Shown one piece after another: positions 1 through 5,992 of a stretch of 6,933 bases of DNA. Numbering within the stretch: the stretch's first letter is position 1; every line of letters begins with the position of its first letter. The notes under the pieces are model-generated. The model made no database searches. It had not been told where the DNA came from and worked only from the letters and a program-made list of their open reading frames with translations. Made by a program: the position numbers and the translations under genes. Source of the DNA: Lysobacterales bacterium CG_4_10_14_3_um_filter_64_11 (GTDB taxonomy: Bacteria; Pseudomonadota; Gammaproteobacteria; Xanthomonadales; Xanthomonadaceae); NCBI GenBank assembly GCA_002782905.1, contig PFJA01000262.1:1-6933 (forward strand), read 5' to 3'.

Positions 1-362
1 GCAGCCGCTCCGCGCGTCCGGCCCGCACCGGCAGCGGGGCCGAGGCACGGCCGCCGCGGCGGCGCAGCAACCCGCCGCCGAGCGCTGACGCCGTCGCAAA
101 ACGCCCTGCCCCACCGATCGCCGTAGCCTCAGCGCCCAGGCCTGCCGCCGGCGAAGACGCCAAGGCGCCGCGCAAGCGCCGTCGTCGTTCGCACCGTGGC
201 GCTGGCGCGGAGGCCGGCAACGGCACGGCCGGCACCAATACCGCCAGTGCCGGCAAGGCCACGCCGGCCATCAATGCCGCGTCGGAACCGACCAGCCTGT
301 TTGGCCGGATCGCACGCAGCATCAAAAAGCTGGTCAAGCGGCCGCCGGGGCGCTCGCGCTGA
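1..362 (+). CDS. rhlB: C-terminal tail of probable ATP-dependent RNA helicase RhlB (partial, 5' end outside window)
   Basis: An open frame enters from the left edge (first full codon at 3) and ends at TGA 360-362, giving about 119 residues. No helicase core motif is in this piece. It is low-complexity, rich in Arg, Pro and Ala, with a basic cluster (APRKRRRRSHRG), and ends in a short amphipathic, Lys-rich helix (SLFGRIARSIKKLVKRPP). This order of basic APRKRRRR block, Ala/Pro linker and final LxxRIxRxxKxLV helix matches my memory of the C-terminal extension of Xanthomonas-type RhlB, a DEAD-box helicase that unwinds structured RNA and in enterobacteria works with RNase E in the degradosome. 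The basic tail probably adds RNA affinity. The identification rests on tail resemblance only; another basic-tailed RNA-binding protein (for example a different DEAD-box helicase) remains possible. Confidence 0.6.
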   Translation, partial: SRSARPARTGSGAEARPPRRRSNPPPSADAVAKRPAPPIAVASAPRPAAGEDAKAPRKRRRRSHRGAGAEAGNGTAGTNTASAGKATPAINAASEPTSLFGRIARSIKKLVKRPPGRSR

Positions 363-388
363 GTGCGCGCAACCCAGCATTGCCGCAC
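363..388 (+). terminator. Hairpin directly after the rhlB stop, possible terminator
   Basis: The stem is 363-372 paired with 380-388: GTGCG plus GCAA pairs with TTGC plus CGCAC, with one unpaired C in the left arm and a 7-nt loop (CCCAGCA). It begins on the base after the TGA of the upstream gene. There is no following T run, so it is not a classic intrinsic terminator. It could stabilise the mRNA 3' end or assist Rho-dependent termination. Confidence 0.35.
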
Positions 389-419
389 GCCCACATACGG
401 GCTACGAAAACGCGAAAAG

Positions 420-468
420 TCCGACCGGTTGCTGGCTGATCCTGCCCGCGTTTGCTAGATTGGTCGGA
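420..468. repeat. Inverted repeat bracketing the candidate -10 element
   Basis: Perfect 7-bp arms TCCGACC (420-426) and GGTCGGA (462-468) are separated by 35 bp. The right arm begins immediately after the candidate -10 hexamer (456-461). The arms could be two half-sites of an operator or a long-loop hairpin. A 7-bp match of this kind can also occur by chance in GC-rich DNA. Confidence 0.3.
453..461 (+). promoter_or_regulatory. Candidate extended -10 promoter element for the gspCDE operon
   Basis: TGCTAGATT has the TGn extension followed by TAGATT, which matches TATAAT at four of six positions. The -35 region at 17-18 bp spacing is poor (TGGCTG near 433); a better TTGCTG (429-434) is spaced too far (21 bp). 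The element lies between inverted-repeat arms TCCGACC (420-426) and GGTCGGA (462-468). If used, transcription would start near 468 and leave a leader of about 100 nt before gspC. This is a weak pattern match in GC-rich DNA. Confidence 0.25.
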
Positions 469-550
469 TCGCGGTGACAGATCGGGACGACGCGACGTTC
501 GGGCCTCCATGGCCCAGCGGCTGCAAAACGCAGGGTGCGCACGATCGGGG

Positions 551-560
551 AAGGGGCGGA
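551..560 (+). promoter_or_regulatory. Ribosome binding site of gspC
   Basis: The purine-rich stretch AAGGGGCGGA ends 8 nt before ATG 569. It is the only good Shine-Dalgarno-like signal near the 5' end of this frame. It decides the start at 569 over the in-frame upstream candidates TTG 452 and ATG 509. Confidence 0.6.
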
Positions 561-568
561 ACCGAAGC

Positions 569-1435
569 ATGAGCAAGGTGCTGGATCGCATGCAGGCCAT
601 CACGGATGGGCCGGCTTTGGCGCGCACCGCAGTGGCCGTACTGGCGGCGCTGTGCGTGGCGCAGGTAGTGCGCATCGCCCTGCTGGCGCTGATCGGTCCG
701 ACGCTGCCGTTGCCAGCCACAGCAACCCGCACCGTCGACGCTGGCACGACGGCGGGCACCGCTGCAATCGCCGATTGGAATCTGTTCGGCGCCGCCAGTA
801 CCGCGCAACCCGCGTTGGCGGCCTCGTCACTGGCGCTGACCCTGCGCGGCACTTTCGCTACCGCTGCCCCCGGTGATGGCCTGGCCTTCATCGCTGGCGC
901 CGATGGCCGCGAGCGCTCCTTTGCGGTCGGCGACACCCTGCCCGGCGACGCAGTGCTGGAGGCGGTGTATGTCGATTACGTGGTGGTGCGCAACGGCGCC
1001 CAGCGCGAGCGCCTGCCACTATCCGGGCGCCAGCTCGAACGCGCAGAGCAACCTGCCGCGAACAACCCGGTGCCGTCAGCGCCAGCCGATCCCAGCGGTG
1101 GCTTTCTGAGCGCGATGCCGGTGTTCGGCGGCCCCGACCTGGCCACCGCGCGCGCCGCATTGACGCCTGCGGTGGCGGCACTCATGGACGACGCAAATAT
1201 ACTGCCGGTATCGGAAAATGGACGCCTGATCGGGATTCGCTTGCGGGTGTCCGACCCGGCCTTGCTGGAACGTCTCGGCCTGCGCGGCGATGACGTGATT
1301 ACCGCGGTCAATGGCATCCCGCTGGATGGCCCTGAACGCCGCGCCGACCTCGAAACCGCGCTGCGCGCCGGCGGTGTGGTTACCCTGAACGTGCGCCGTG
1401 ACGGCACCGACCGACCGGTCAGCGTCGGACTATAA
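569..1435 (+). CDS. gspC: Type II secretion system inner-membrane protein GspC (PDZ type)
   Basis: This 288-residue protein has the GspC layout. A short cytoplasmic N-terminus is followed by one membrane helix (about residues 17-44). A Pro/Thr/Ala linker leads to the HR domain (about 68-151), which opens with ADWNLFG and contains LALTLRGTF and the DGRERSFAVGDTLPGD stretch ending in RERLPL. A second flexible linker (about 152-205) leads to a C-terminal PDZ domain (about 210-287) with GLRGDDVITAVNGIPLDGP. In the family, the HR domain contacts the secretin N0 domain and the PDZ region helps select substrates, joining the inner-membrane platform to the outer-membrane channel. The start at ATG 569 is supported by the strong ribosome site and by placing the membrane helix at the usual distance; the upstream in-frame extension (452 or 509) lacks a family-like sequence. 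gspD follows after 14 bp, as in canonical C-D-E operons. Xanthomonas XpsN, which fills this role, lacks a PDZ domain as far as I recall, so this is the canonical PDZ form. Confidence 0.9.
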   Translation: MSKVLDRMQAITDGPALARTAVAVLAALCVAQVVRIALLALIGPTLPLPATATRTVDAGTTAGTAAIADWNLFGAASTAQPALAASSLALTLRGTFATAAPGDGLAFIAGADGRERSFAVGDTLPGDAVLEAVYVDYVVVRNGAQRERLPLSGRQLERAEQPAANNPVPSAPADPSGGFLSAMPVFGGPDLATARAALTPAVAALMDDANILPVSENGRLIGIRLRVSDPALLERLGLRGDDVITAVNGIPLDGPERRADLETALRAGGVVTLNVRRDGTDRPVSVGL

Positions 1436-1438
1436 CCC

Positions 1439-1443
1439 TGGAA
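1439..1443 (+). promoter_or_regulatory. Weak ribosome binding site of gspD
   Basis: TGGAA lies in the 14-bp gspC-gspD gap, 6 nt before ATG 1450. It is a poor Shine-Dalgarno match, which suggests that gspD translation depends partly on ribosomes finishing gspC. Confidence 0.35.
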
Positions 1444-1449
1444 TCCACC

Positions 1450-3546
1450 ATGACTTGTTCTCGCATCGTTGTGCTCGCCGTGCTGCTGTTCGCCGCCCCT
1501 GCACTGGCGGCACAAACCATCACCCCGTTCGTGCCCACCGCGCTGCCCGGCGCAACCCCGACGCCGGCACCCGCACCGGCCAGCACGCGGCAGGGTGATG
1601 CGGGCAGTGATGCCATCGACCGCCATACCCTCAACCTCAAGGGCGCCGACATCAATGTGCTGATCCAGACGGTCAGCGAGATCACCGGCCGCAGCTTCAT
1701 CGTCGATCCACGGGTCGATGGCAAGGTGACCGTGGTGTCGGCGCGGCCAATGTCGCCCGAGCAAGTGTGGAGCACCTTCGAATCGGTGCTGCGCGTCAAC
1801 GGTTTCGCGGTGGTGCCCACCGGCGGCATGTACAAGGTGGTGCCGGAAGGGCTGGCCGCCGCCGACGGTGGCGTGGGCAGCCGCGGCACCGGCCCCGACA
1901 GCATGGTGACCCGGGTGATCGCGGTGCGCCAGGTGCCGGCGGTGGAATTGGTCGCGCTGCTGCGGCCGCTGGTGCCGTCCACTGCGCAACTGGCGGCGCA
2001 GGGAAATGCGCTGGTGATCACCGACCGCGCCGGCAACGTCGAGCGCATCGAACGGCTGATTGCGCGCATCGACACCCCCGCCAACACCGGCGTGGAGGTA
2101 CTGCAACTGCGCCACGCCAATGCCTCGGAAGTCGTGCGCACGCTGGCACAACTGGAGCCGCAGGCAGCGGCTGGCGCCAGCAGCAGCAACGTGGTCGCCG
2201 ATGCACGCACCAACTCGGTATTGCTGTCCGGTGATCCGGGCAGCCGCCTGCGACTGCGCACCCTGGTCGCGCATCTGGACACCCCACTCAGCGAAGGCGA
2301 CGCCACCCAGGTGGTGTACCTCAAATACGCCAAGGCGGCCGATTTGGTGCCGGTACTGGAGCAGGTGGCGAACACCCTCACCGGCACCGCCAGCAAAAGC
2401 GAAGGCGCGCATCCGGTCAGCATTCAGGTGCATGAAGAAACCAACGCGCTGATCATCACCGCCGCGCCCACGGTGTTCCGCGAGCTGTCCTCGGTGGTGA
2501 CGCAGCTCGACATCCGCCGCGCGCAGGTGATGGTGGAGGCGGTGATCGCCGAAGTATCGGACGATCTCGCCGATGAGTTGGGCGTGCAGTTCCAGTCCAC
2601 CAGCCTGGACAACCGCGCCGATGGCAGCGTCGGCACCGGCCTGATCGGCGGCACCAACCTGCCGATCGGCGCATCCGGCGGCATCCTCGCCGCCGCGCAG
2701 AACCCGCTCAGTGTCGGCTCCGGGCTCAATCTGGGTTTCGTGCGCGGCACCGTGCGCCTGCCGATCGGCGAAAACGGCGAAATGGTGGATGTGCTGCAAC
2801 TGGGTGCGTTGATCCGCGCCCTGCGCGGCGATTCGCGCGCCAACATCCTGTCGCAGCCCAGCATCATCACCCTGGATCACCACGAAGCCGAGTTCAAGGT
2901 GGCGCAGGAAGTGCCGTTCATCACCGGCCAGTTCACCAACACCGGCGCTGGCGGCAGCACGCAACCACAAAACCCGTTCCAGACCATCGACCGCAAGGAT
3001 GTCGGCCTGATCCTGCGGGTCACGCCACACGTCAATGAAGGCACCGCGGTGCGCCTGGATATCGTCCAGGAAGTGTCGTCATTGCTGCCGCAAGTGCAGG
3101 GCGCCGCCGACCTGATTACCAACAAGCGCGAGATCCGCACCTCAGTGATGATTCCCGATGGCGGCCTGCTGGTGCTCGGTGGGCTGACCTCGCAGGAAGT
3201 CGGCGAATCGGTGCAGGGCGTGCCCGGCCTGTCGCGCATCCCGATCCTTGGCAATCTGTTCAAGACCCGCAAGACCACGCGCTCCAAGCGCACGCTGATG
3301 GTATTTCTGCGCCCGTACATCCTGCGCGATGCCGCCGCCGAGGCGGCGCTGACCAACGAGAAGTACAACTACCTGCGCAATGAGCAAATGAAGATGCGCG
3401 AGCGCTACGATGGCAAGATTCGCGGCGGCGACTTGCCCGCGGTACCGGAAAATCCGAACGACCTGTTTACCCGGCCGCCGGCTGCGCCCGACCTGGACCC
3501 GGCACAGCCCGCCGTGCCCGCCACTCCGAGCCCGCGCAATGGCTGA
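1450..3546 (+). CDS. gspD: Type II secretion system outer-membrane secretin GspD
   Basis: This 698-residue secretin has the normal family length and forms the multimeric outer-membrane channel for folded exoproteins. A Sec signal peptide is evident (residues 1-20, cleavage predicted after PALA, before AQ), with no lipobox. The mature protein has an N0 domain (about 61-132: LNLKGADINVLIQTVSEITG), then N1 (about 152-209), N2 (about 215-278) and N3 (about 286-360), each with the KH-like repeat pattern ending in a helix such as ERIERLIARID. The secretin barrel spans about 370-625 and includes VPFITG (488-493), VGLILRVTPHV (518-528), VLGGL (575-579), the VPGLSRIPILGNLF signature (from 591) and RTLMVFLRPYIL (from 614). 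A charged helix and a Pro/Ala-rich tail (about 665-698) close the protein; in related secretins the C-terminus is where a pilotin binds, but I cannot identify a specific pilotin site. The start follows gspC by 14 bp and gives the signal peptide directly. The last 8 bases overlap gspE. Confidence 0.97.
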   Translation: MTCSRIVVLAVLLFAAPALAAQTITPFVPTALPGATPTPAPAPASTRQGDAGSDAIDRHTLNLKGADINVLIQTVSEITGRSFIVDPRVDGKVTVVSARPMSPEQVWSTFESVLRVNGFAVVPTGGMYKVVPEGLAAADGGVGSRGTGPDSMVTRVIAVRQVPAVELVALLRPLVPSTAQLAAQGNALVITDRAGNVERIERLIARIDTPANTGVEVLQLRHANASEVVRTLAQLEPQAAAGASSSNVVADARTNSVLLSGDPGSRLRLRTLVAHLDTPLSEGDATQVVYLKYAKAADLVPVLEQVANTLTGTASKSEGAHPVSIQVHEETNALIITAAPTVFRELSSVVTQLDIRRAQVMVEAVIAEVSDDLADELGVQFQSTSLDNRADGSVGTGLIGGTNLPIGASGGILAAAQNPLSVGSGLNLGFVRGTVRLPIGENGEMVDVLQLGALIRALRGDSRANILSQPSIITLDHHEAEFKVAQEVPFITGQFTNTGAGGSTQPQNPFQTIDRKDVGLILRVTPHVNEGTAVRLDIVQEVSSLLPQVQGAADLITNKREIRTSVMIPDGGLLVLGGLTSQEVGESVQGVPGLSRIPILGNLFKTRKTTRSKRTLMVFLRPYILRDAAAEAALTNEKYNYLRNEQMKMRERYDGKIRGGDLPAVPENPNDLFTRPPAAPDLDPAQPAVPATPSPRNG

Positions 3547-5020
3547 GGCGCGGCCAGCGCGGCCATCGTATGGCTTTGCCCGCCGCCATGGCGCCACCTT
3601 GCTTGGCTGGGATGGCGAGCACGCGCTGATCGCGCACCGCCCCGATGTCACCCCCGAGGTGCTGGCGGAATTGCGTCGCCACTGCGGCGCACCGCTGCGT
3701 TTGCAGGCGCATGGCGCGACCGAGTTCGAAGCGCTGCTGCGCAGCCTCTATGGTGAGGGCGACAACGGCGATGCCATGGCCGCCGATTTTTCCGCGAGCG
3801 AAGGCGACCTGGCCTCGCTCGCGCAAGCACTGCCCGAGCCGCAAGACCTGCTGGAAAGCGACGACGATGCGCCGATCATCCGTCTGATCAATGCGCTGCT
3901 CACCGAAGCGGTCAAGCAACGCGCGTCGGATATCCATATCGAACCGTTTGAAACCCGTTTGCTGGTGCGTTTTCGCGTCGATGGCGTGCTGCGCGAAGTG
4001 CTCAGCCCGAACAAGGCGCTGGCGCCGGCGCTGGCCAGCCGGATCAAGGTGATGGCACGCCTGGACATTGCCGAAAAACGTCTGCCACAGGATGGCCGCA
4101 TCTCGTTGCGGGTGGCCGGGCGCCCGGTCGATGTGCGGGTCAGCACCATCCCGGTTGGCGGTGGCGAGCGGGTGGTATTGCGCCTGCTCGACAAACAGGC
4201 CGGCCGTCTTGATCTCGAACAACTCGGCGTGCCGCCGGCAATGCTTGCGCAACTCGACGGTCTGCTGCATCGACCGCACGGCATCGTGCTGGTCACTGGC
4301 CCCACCGGCTCGGGCAAGACCACCACCCTGTACGCCGGCCTCACCCGCCTCAACGATGCCAGCCGCAACATCCTTACCGTTGAAGACCCCATTGAGTACA
4401 CCCTCGATGGCATCGGCCAGACTCAGGTCAACAGCAAGGTCGACATGAGTTTTGCACGCGGCCTGCGGGCGATTTTGCGACAGGACCCGGACGTGGTGAT
4501 GGTCGGCGAAATCCGCGATCTGGAAACTGCACAGATCGCAGTGCAAGCCAGTCTCACCGGCCACCTGGTGCTGTCCACCCTGCACACCAATTCCGCGATC
4601 GGCGCGATCACCCGCCTGCGCGACATGGGCATCGAACCGTTTTTGCTTGCTTCCTCGCTGATCGGGGTGGTGGCGCAACGGCTGGTACGTGTGCTCGACC
4701 CGGCGCAGAGCGAAACCTACGAACCGGGCGAAGCCGAATGCCGTGCCCTCGGCCACGCCTGGCAGCCCGGCCTGCGCTTCGCCCGACCGCGCCCCGATGC
4801 CGGCCGCGGCGGCGGCTACAGCGGCCGCACCGGCCTGTACGAGGTGATCGCCATCGACGACACCCTGCGCCGCCTGATCCACGAAGGCGCCAGCGAGCAA
4901 GAGCTTTTGCACCACGCGCGGCAACGCAGCGCAGCGCTCGGCGACGACGGCTGGAACAAGGTCGGGGCACAGATCACCTCGGCGGAAGAGGTGTTGCGGG
5001 TGTCGCGCGAAGTGGAGTGA
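3539..5020 (+). CDS. gspE: Type II secretion system assembly ATPase GspE
   Basis: This 493-residue cytoplasmic ATPase (family about 500) hydrolyses ATP at the inner-membrane platform, bound through its N-terminus to GspL, to drive pseudopilus extension. The N1 domain (about 10-75) opens with the typical YGFARRHGATLLGW. The N2 domain (about 100-230) has RASDIHIEP (D131). The catalytic domain has Walker A GPTGSGKTTT (254-263, Lys260), an Asp box with VEDPIEY (E282, D283), Walker B DPDVVMVGEIRD (316-327, catalytic Glu324) and a His box STLHTN (346-351, His349). YSGRTGLYEV (427-436) marks the C-terminal subdomain. All nucleotide-binding residues are intact. The oddity is that the CxxC-x(n)-CxxC zinc motif expected between about 385 and 425 is absent. 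ATG 3539 was chosen because it overlaps the gspD stop by 8 bp (a coupled arrangement) and puts the N1 motif near the N-terminus; the in-frame ATG 3410 would add 43 residues that only re-read the gspD tail. The gene is followed by a convergent operon, not gspF. Confidence 0.95.
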   Translation: MAEARPARPSYGFARRHGATLLGWDGEHALIAHRPDVTPEVLAELRRHCGAPLRLQAHGATEFEALLRSLYGEGDNGDAMAADFSASEGDLASLAQALPEPQDLLESDDDAPIIRLINALLTEAVKQRASDIHIEPFETRLLVRFRVDGVLREVLSPNKALAPALASRIKVMARLDIAEKRLPQDGRISLRVAGRPVDVRVSTIPVGGGERVVLRLLDKQAGRLDLEQLGVPPAMLAQLDGLLHRPHGIVLVTGPTGSGKTTTLYAGLTRLNDASRNILTVEDPIEYTLDGIGQTQVNSKVDMSFARGLRAILRQDPDVVMVGEIRDLETAQIAVQASLTGHLVLSTLHTNSAIGAITRLRDMGIEPFLLASSLIGVVAQRLVRVLDPAQSETYEPGEAECRALGHAWQPGLRFARPRPDAGRGGGYSGRTGLYEVIAIDDTLRRLIHEGASEQELLHHARQRSAALGDDGWNKVGAQITSAEEVLRVSREVE

Positions 5021-5033
5021 AGGCTGCGCCAGA

Positions 5034-5064
5034 CTTTTGCGAACAGCCATTGGATCCGCAAAAG
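5034..5064 (+). terminator. Hairpin 13 bp after the gspE stop
   Basis: CTTTTGCG (5034-5041) and CGCAAAAG (5057-5064) form a perfect 8-bp stem around a 15-nt loop that itself contains CCATTGG. It sits at the place expected for an operon end. The A/T-rich part is inside the stem and no T run follows, so termination activity is uncertain. Confidence 0.35.
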
Positions 5065-5094
5065 GACGCGAAGCGCAATGGAGAAGCGCCAAGA

Positions 5095-5112
5095 ACATCC
5101 AAGCCTGGATGT
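5095..5112. repeat. Perfect inverted repeat ACATCCA/TGGATGT
   Basis: The 7-bp arms at 5095-5101 and 5106-5112 enclose the 4-nt loop AGCC. The right arm's last base is shared with the longer palindrome that follows, so the two appear to be one unit. Confidence 0.55.
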
Positions 5113-5141
5113 CGGTTCAACCGCTTCGCGGTTTGAACCGA
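5112..5141. repeat. Long palindromic hairpin, REP-like or bidirectional terminator stem
   Basis: TCGGTTCAA (5112-5120) pairs with TTGAACCGA (5133-5141), and inside it CCGC (5121-5124) pairs with GCGG (5128-5131) around a TTC loop, with one unpaired T at 5132. The stem totals 13 bp with a single bulge, the strongest secondary structure in the window. It lies midway between convergent genes with no T run on either side. This fits a dispersed palindromic repeat that blocks exonucleases or reduces read-through in both directions. Confidence 0.5.
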
Positions 5142-5205
5142 GCTAGGTGAGTGCAATGCGGTAGCGGCATGATGCAGTGGGATGGAACGAAGAGGCCGAC
5201 GAGTA

Positions 5206-5219
5206 GCACACGGATGTGC
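5206..5219. repeat. Small hairpin GCACA-CGGA-TGTGC
   Basis: The 5-bp arms (5206-5210 and 5215-5219) surround a 4-nt loop. It lies 46 bp beyond the regulator stop codon in the minus-strand transcription direction. On its own it could be chance. Confidence 0.25.
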
Positions 5220-5264
5220 GGGCCAAGCCCGACCACGCGCCGTAAAGCACGCCGAGCAAGCAAC

Positions 5265-5990
5265 CTACAACCCACCCATCTGCACTTTCAACACCTGTGC
5301 CTGCCGCCGGCTAACCGCCACCGCGCTGCCATCGACGAGATACGCGATCAAGCCGATGTCGAGTTCAAAGCGCTGGATGGCGTCCAGCCGCAGGATATCG
5401 GAACGGCTGACGCGGAAAAAATGCGCGGGGTCGAGCCGTTGTTCGATGCGGTTGAGCGAGCTGAGCAGAAACGACCGACCGTGCGCGGTGTAGACCGCGG
5501 CGTGATTGCCGATGCTTTGGAAGCGGTTGATGTCGTGCAGGCGCACGATGCGGGCGCACTCGCCAAATTTCAGCAACAGGCCGTGATCGTTGGGCAGATA
5601 CACCGGGGCGCCGCTGTGCTGCCGTGGCCGCACGCGATCCAGCGTTCTGGCCAACCGCTCGGGCACCACCGGTTTGACCAGGTAATCCAGCGCATTGAGG
5701 CCAAACGCGTCGATCGCAAAACTGTTGTACGCAGTGCAGAAAACCAACTGGCAGCGATCCTCGATTTCCTCGGCAAGCGCAAGGCCGCTCATGCCCGGCA
5801 TCTGGATGTCGAGAAACGCGAGGTCGGGCGTCAACGTTGCCAGCAGGTGCAAGGCGTGCTGTGCATCGTCTGCCTCGCCCACCACTTCGACCTGCGGATG
5901 CGCGGCGAGCAGGCGTTTGAGCTCGGCGCGAGCCAGGCGCTCGTCGTCGACGATCAGGGTGCGCACACGTTCGGACATGGCTGGAAGCAT
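5265..5990 (-). CDS. LytTR-family response regulator (AlgR/LytR-like)
   Basis: This 241-residue transcription factor has a receiver domain followed by a LytTR DNA-binding domain, as in AlgR and LytR. Receiver (about 8-122): acidic pair D15 and D16 in LIVDDERLAR, phosphoacceptor D61 in FLDIQMPGMSG, T86 in FCTAY and K106 in DYLVKP are all present. LytTR (about 135-240) shows the beta-rich pattern GNHAAVYTAHGRSFLLSSLNRI, then FFRVSRSDILRLDAI and the ending DGSAVAVSRRQAQVLK. The usual HRS of LytTR domains reads SRS here (S195). Phosphorylation by the upstream kinase is expected to change binding to direct-repeat targets. Translation may start at ATG 5990, two bases after the kinase stop, or at ATG 5978 (MSERVRTLIVDDE); neither has a clear ribosome site, so translational coupling is likely. 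The stop is TAG at 5267-5265. I cannot name the regulated genes. Confidence 0.92.
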   Translation of the reverse strand: MLPAMSERVRTLIVDDERLARAELKRLLAAHPQVEVVGEADDAQHALHLLATLTPDLAFLDIQMPGMSGLALAEEIEDRCQLVFCTAYNSFAIDAFGLNALDYLVKPVVPERLARTLDRVRPRQHSGAPVYLPNDHGLLLKFGECARIVRLHDINRFQSIGNHAAVYTAHGRSFLLSSLNRIEQRLDPAHFFRVSRSDILRLDAIQRFELDIGLIAYLVDGSAVAVSRRQAQVLKVQMGGL

Positions 5991-5992
5991 AC

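Larger units (their letters stand above)
5021..5264. other. Non-coding gap between convergent gspE and response regulator genes
   Basis: These 244 bp separate two stop codons facing each other (gspE TGA at 5018-5020, regulator stop at 5265-5267 on the minus strand). I see no supported gene. The gap holds at least four hairpin-forming inverted repeats (about 5034-5064, 5095-5112, 5112-5141 and 5206-5219), concentrated in the half near gspE, and two copies of GAAGCGC (5070-5076 and 5083-5089). None is followed by a T run in either direction. The density of palindromes suggests a repeat-derived element that may also serve as a two-way transcription end. Confidence 0.6.

Noticed and set aside
452..568. 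Upstream in-frame extension of gspC from TTG 452 or ATG 509
   Set aside because: The added residues have no GspC-like sequence and no ribosome site, while ATG 569 has a good one 8 nt upstream.
334..936. Minus-strand open frame across the rhlB-gspC gap (200 codons)
   Set aside because: Arg/Ala/Ser-rich translation without domain signals, opposite the gspC membrane and HR regions; no sign of a real gene.
976..3030. Very long open frame on the minus strand opposite gspC and gspD (684 codons)
   Set aside because: It is the mirror of GC-rich codons in real genes. The translation is rich in His, Arg, Gln and Asp without domain logic, and the plus strand carries clear secretin and PDZ motifs.
3467..5098. 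Long minus-strand open frame opposite gspE (543 codons)
   Set aside because: Same codon-bias shadow; the plus strand encodes every ATPase motif in order and the antisense product resembles no family.
4738..5136. Plus-strand frame running out of gspE into the convergent gap (132 codons)
   Set aside because: The first two thirds re-read gspE out of frame and are Arg/Pro-rich; the end merely translates the palindromic repeat.
5021..5264. Possible transposable element in the convergent gap
   Set aside because: There is no transposase fragment or target duplication, and no terminal inverted repeats framing the whole gap; the local palindromes are reported as repeats only.
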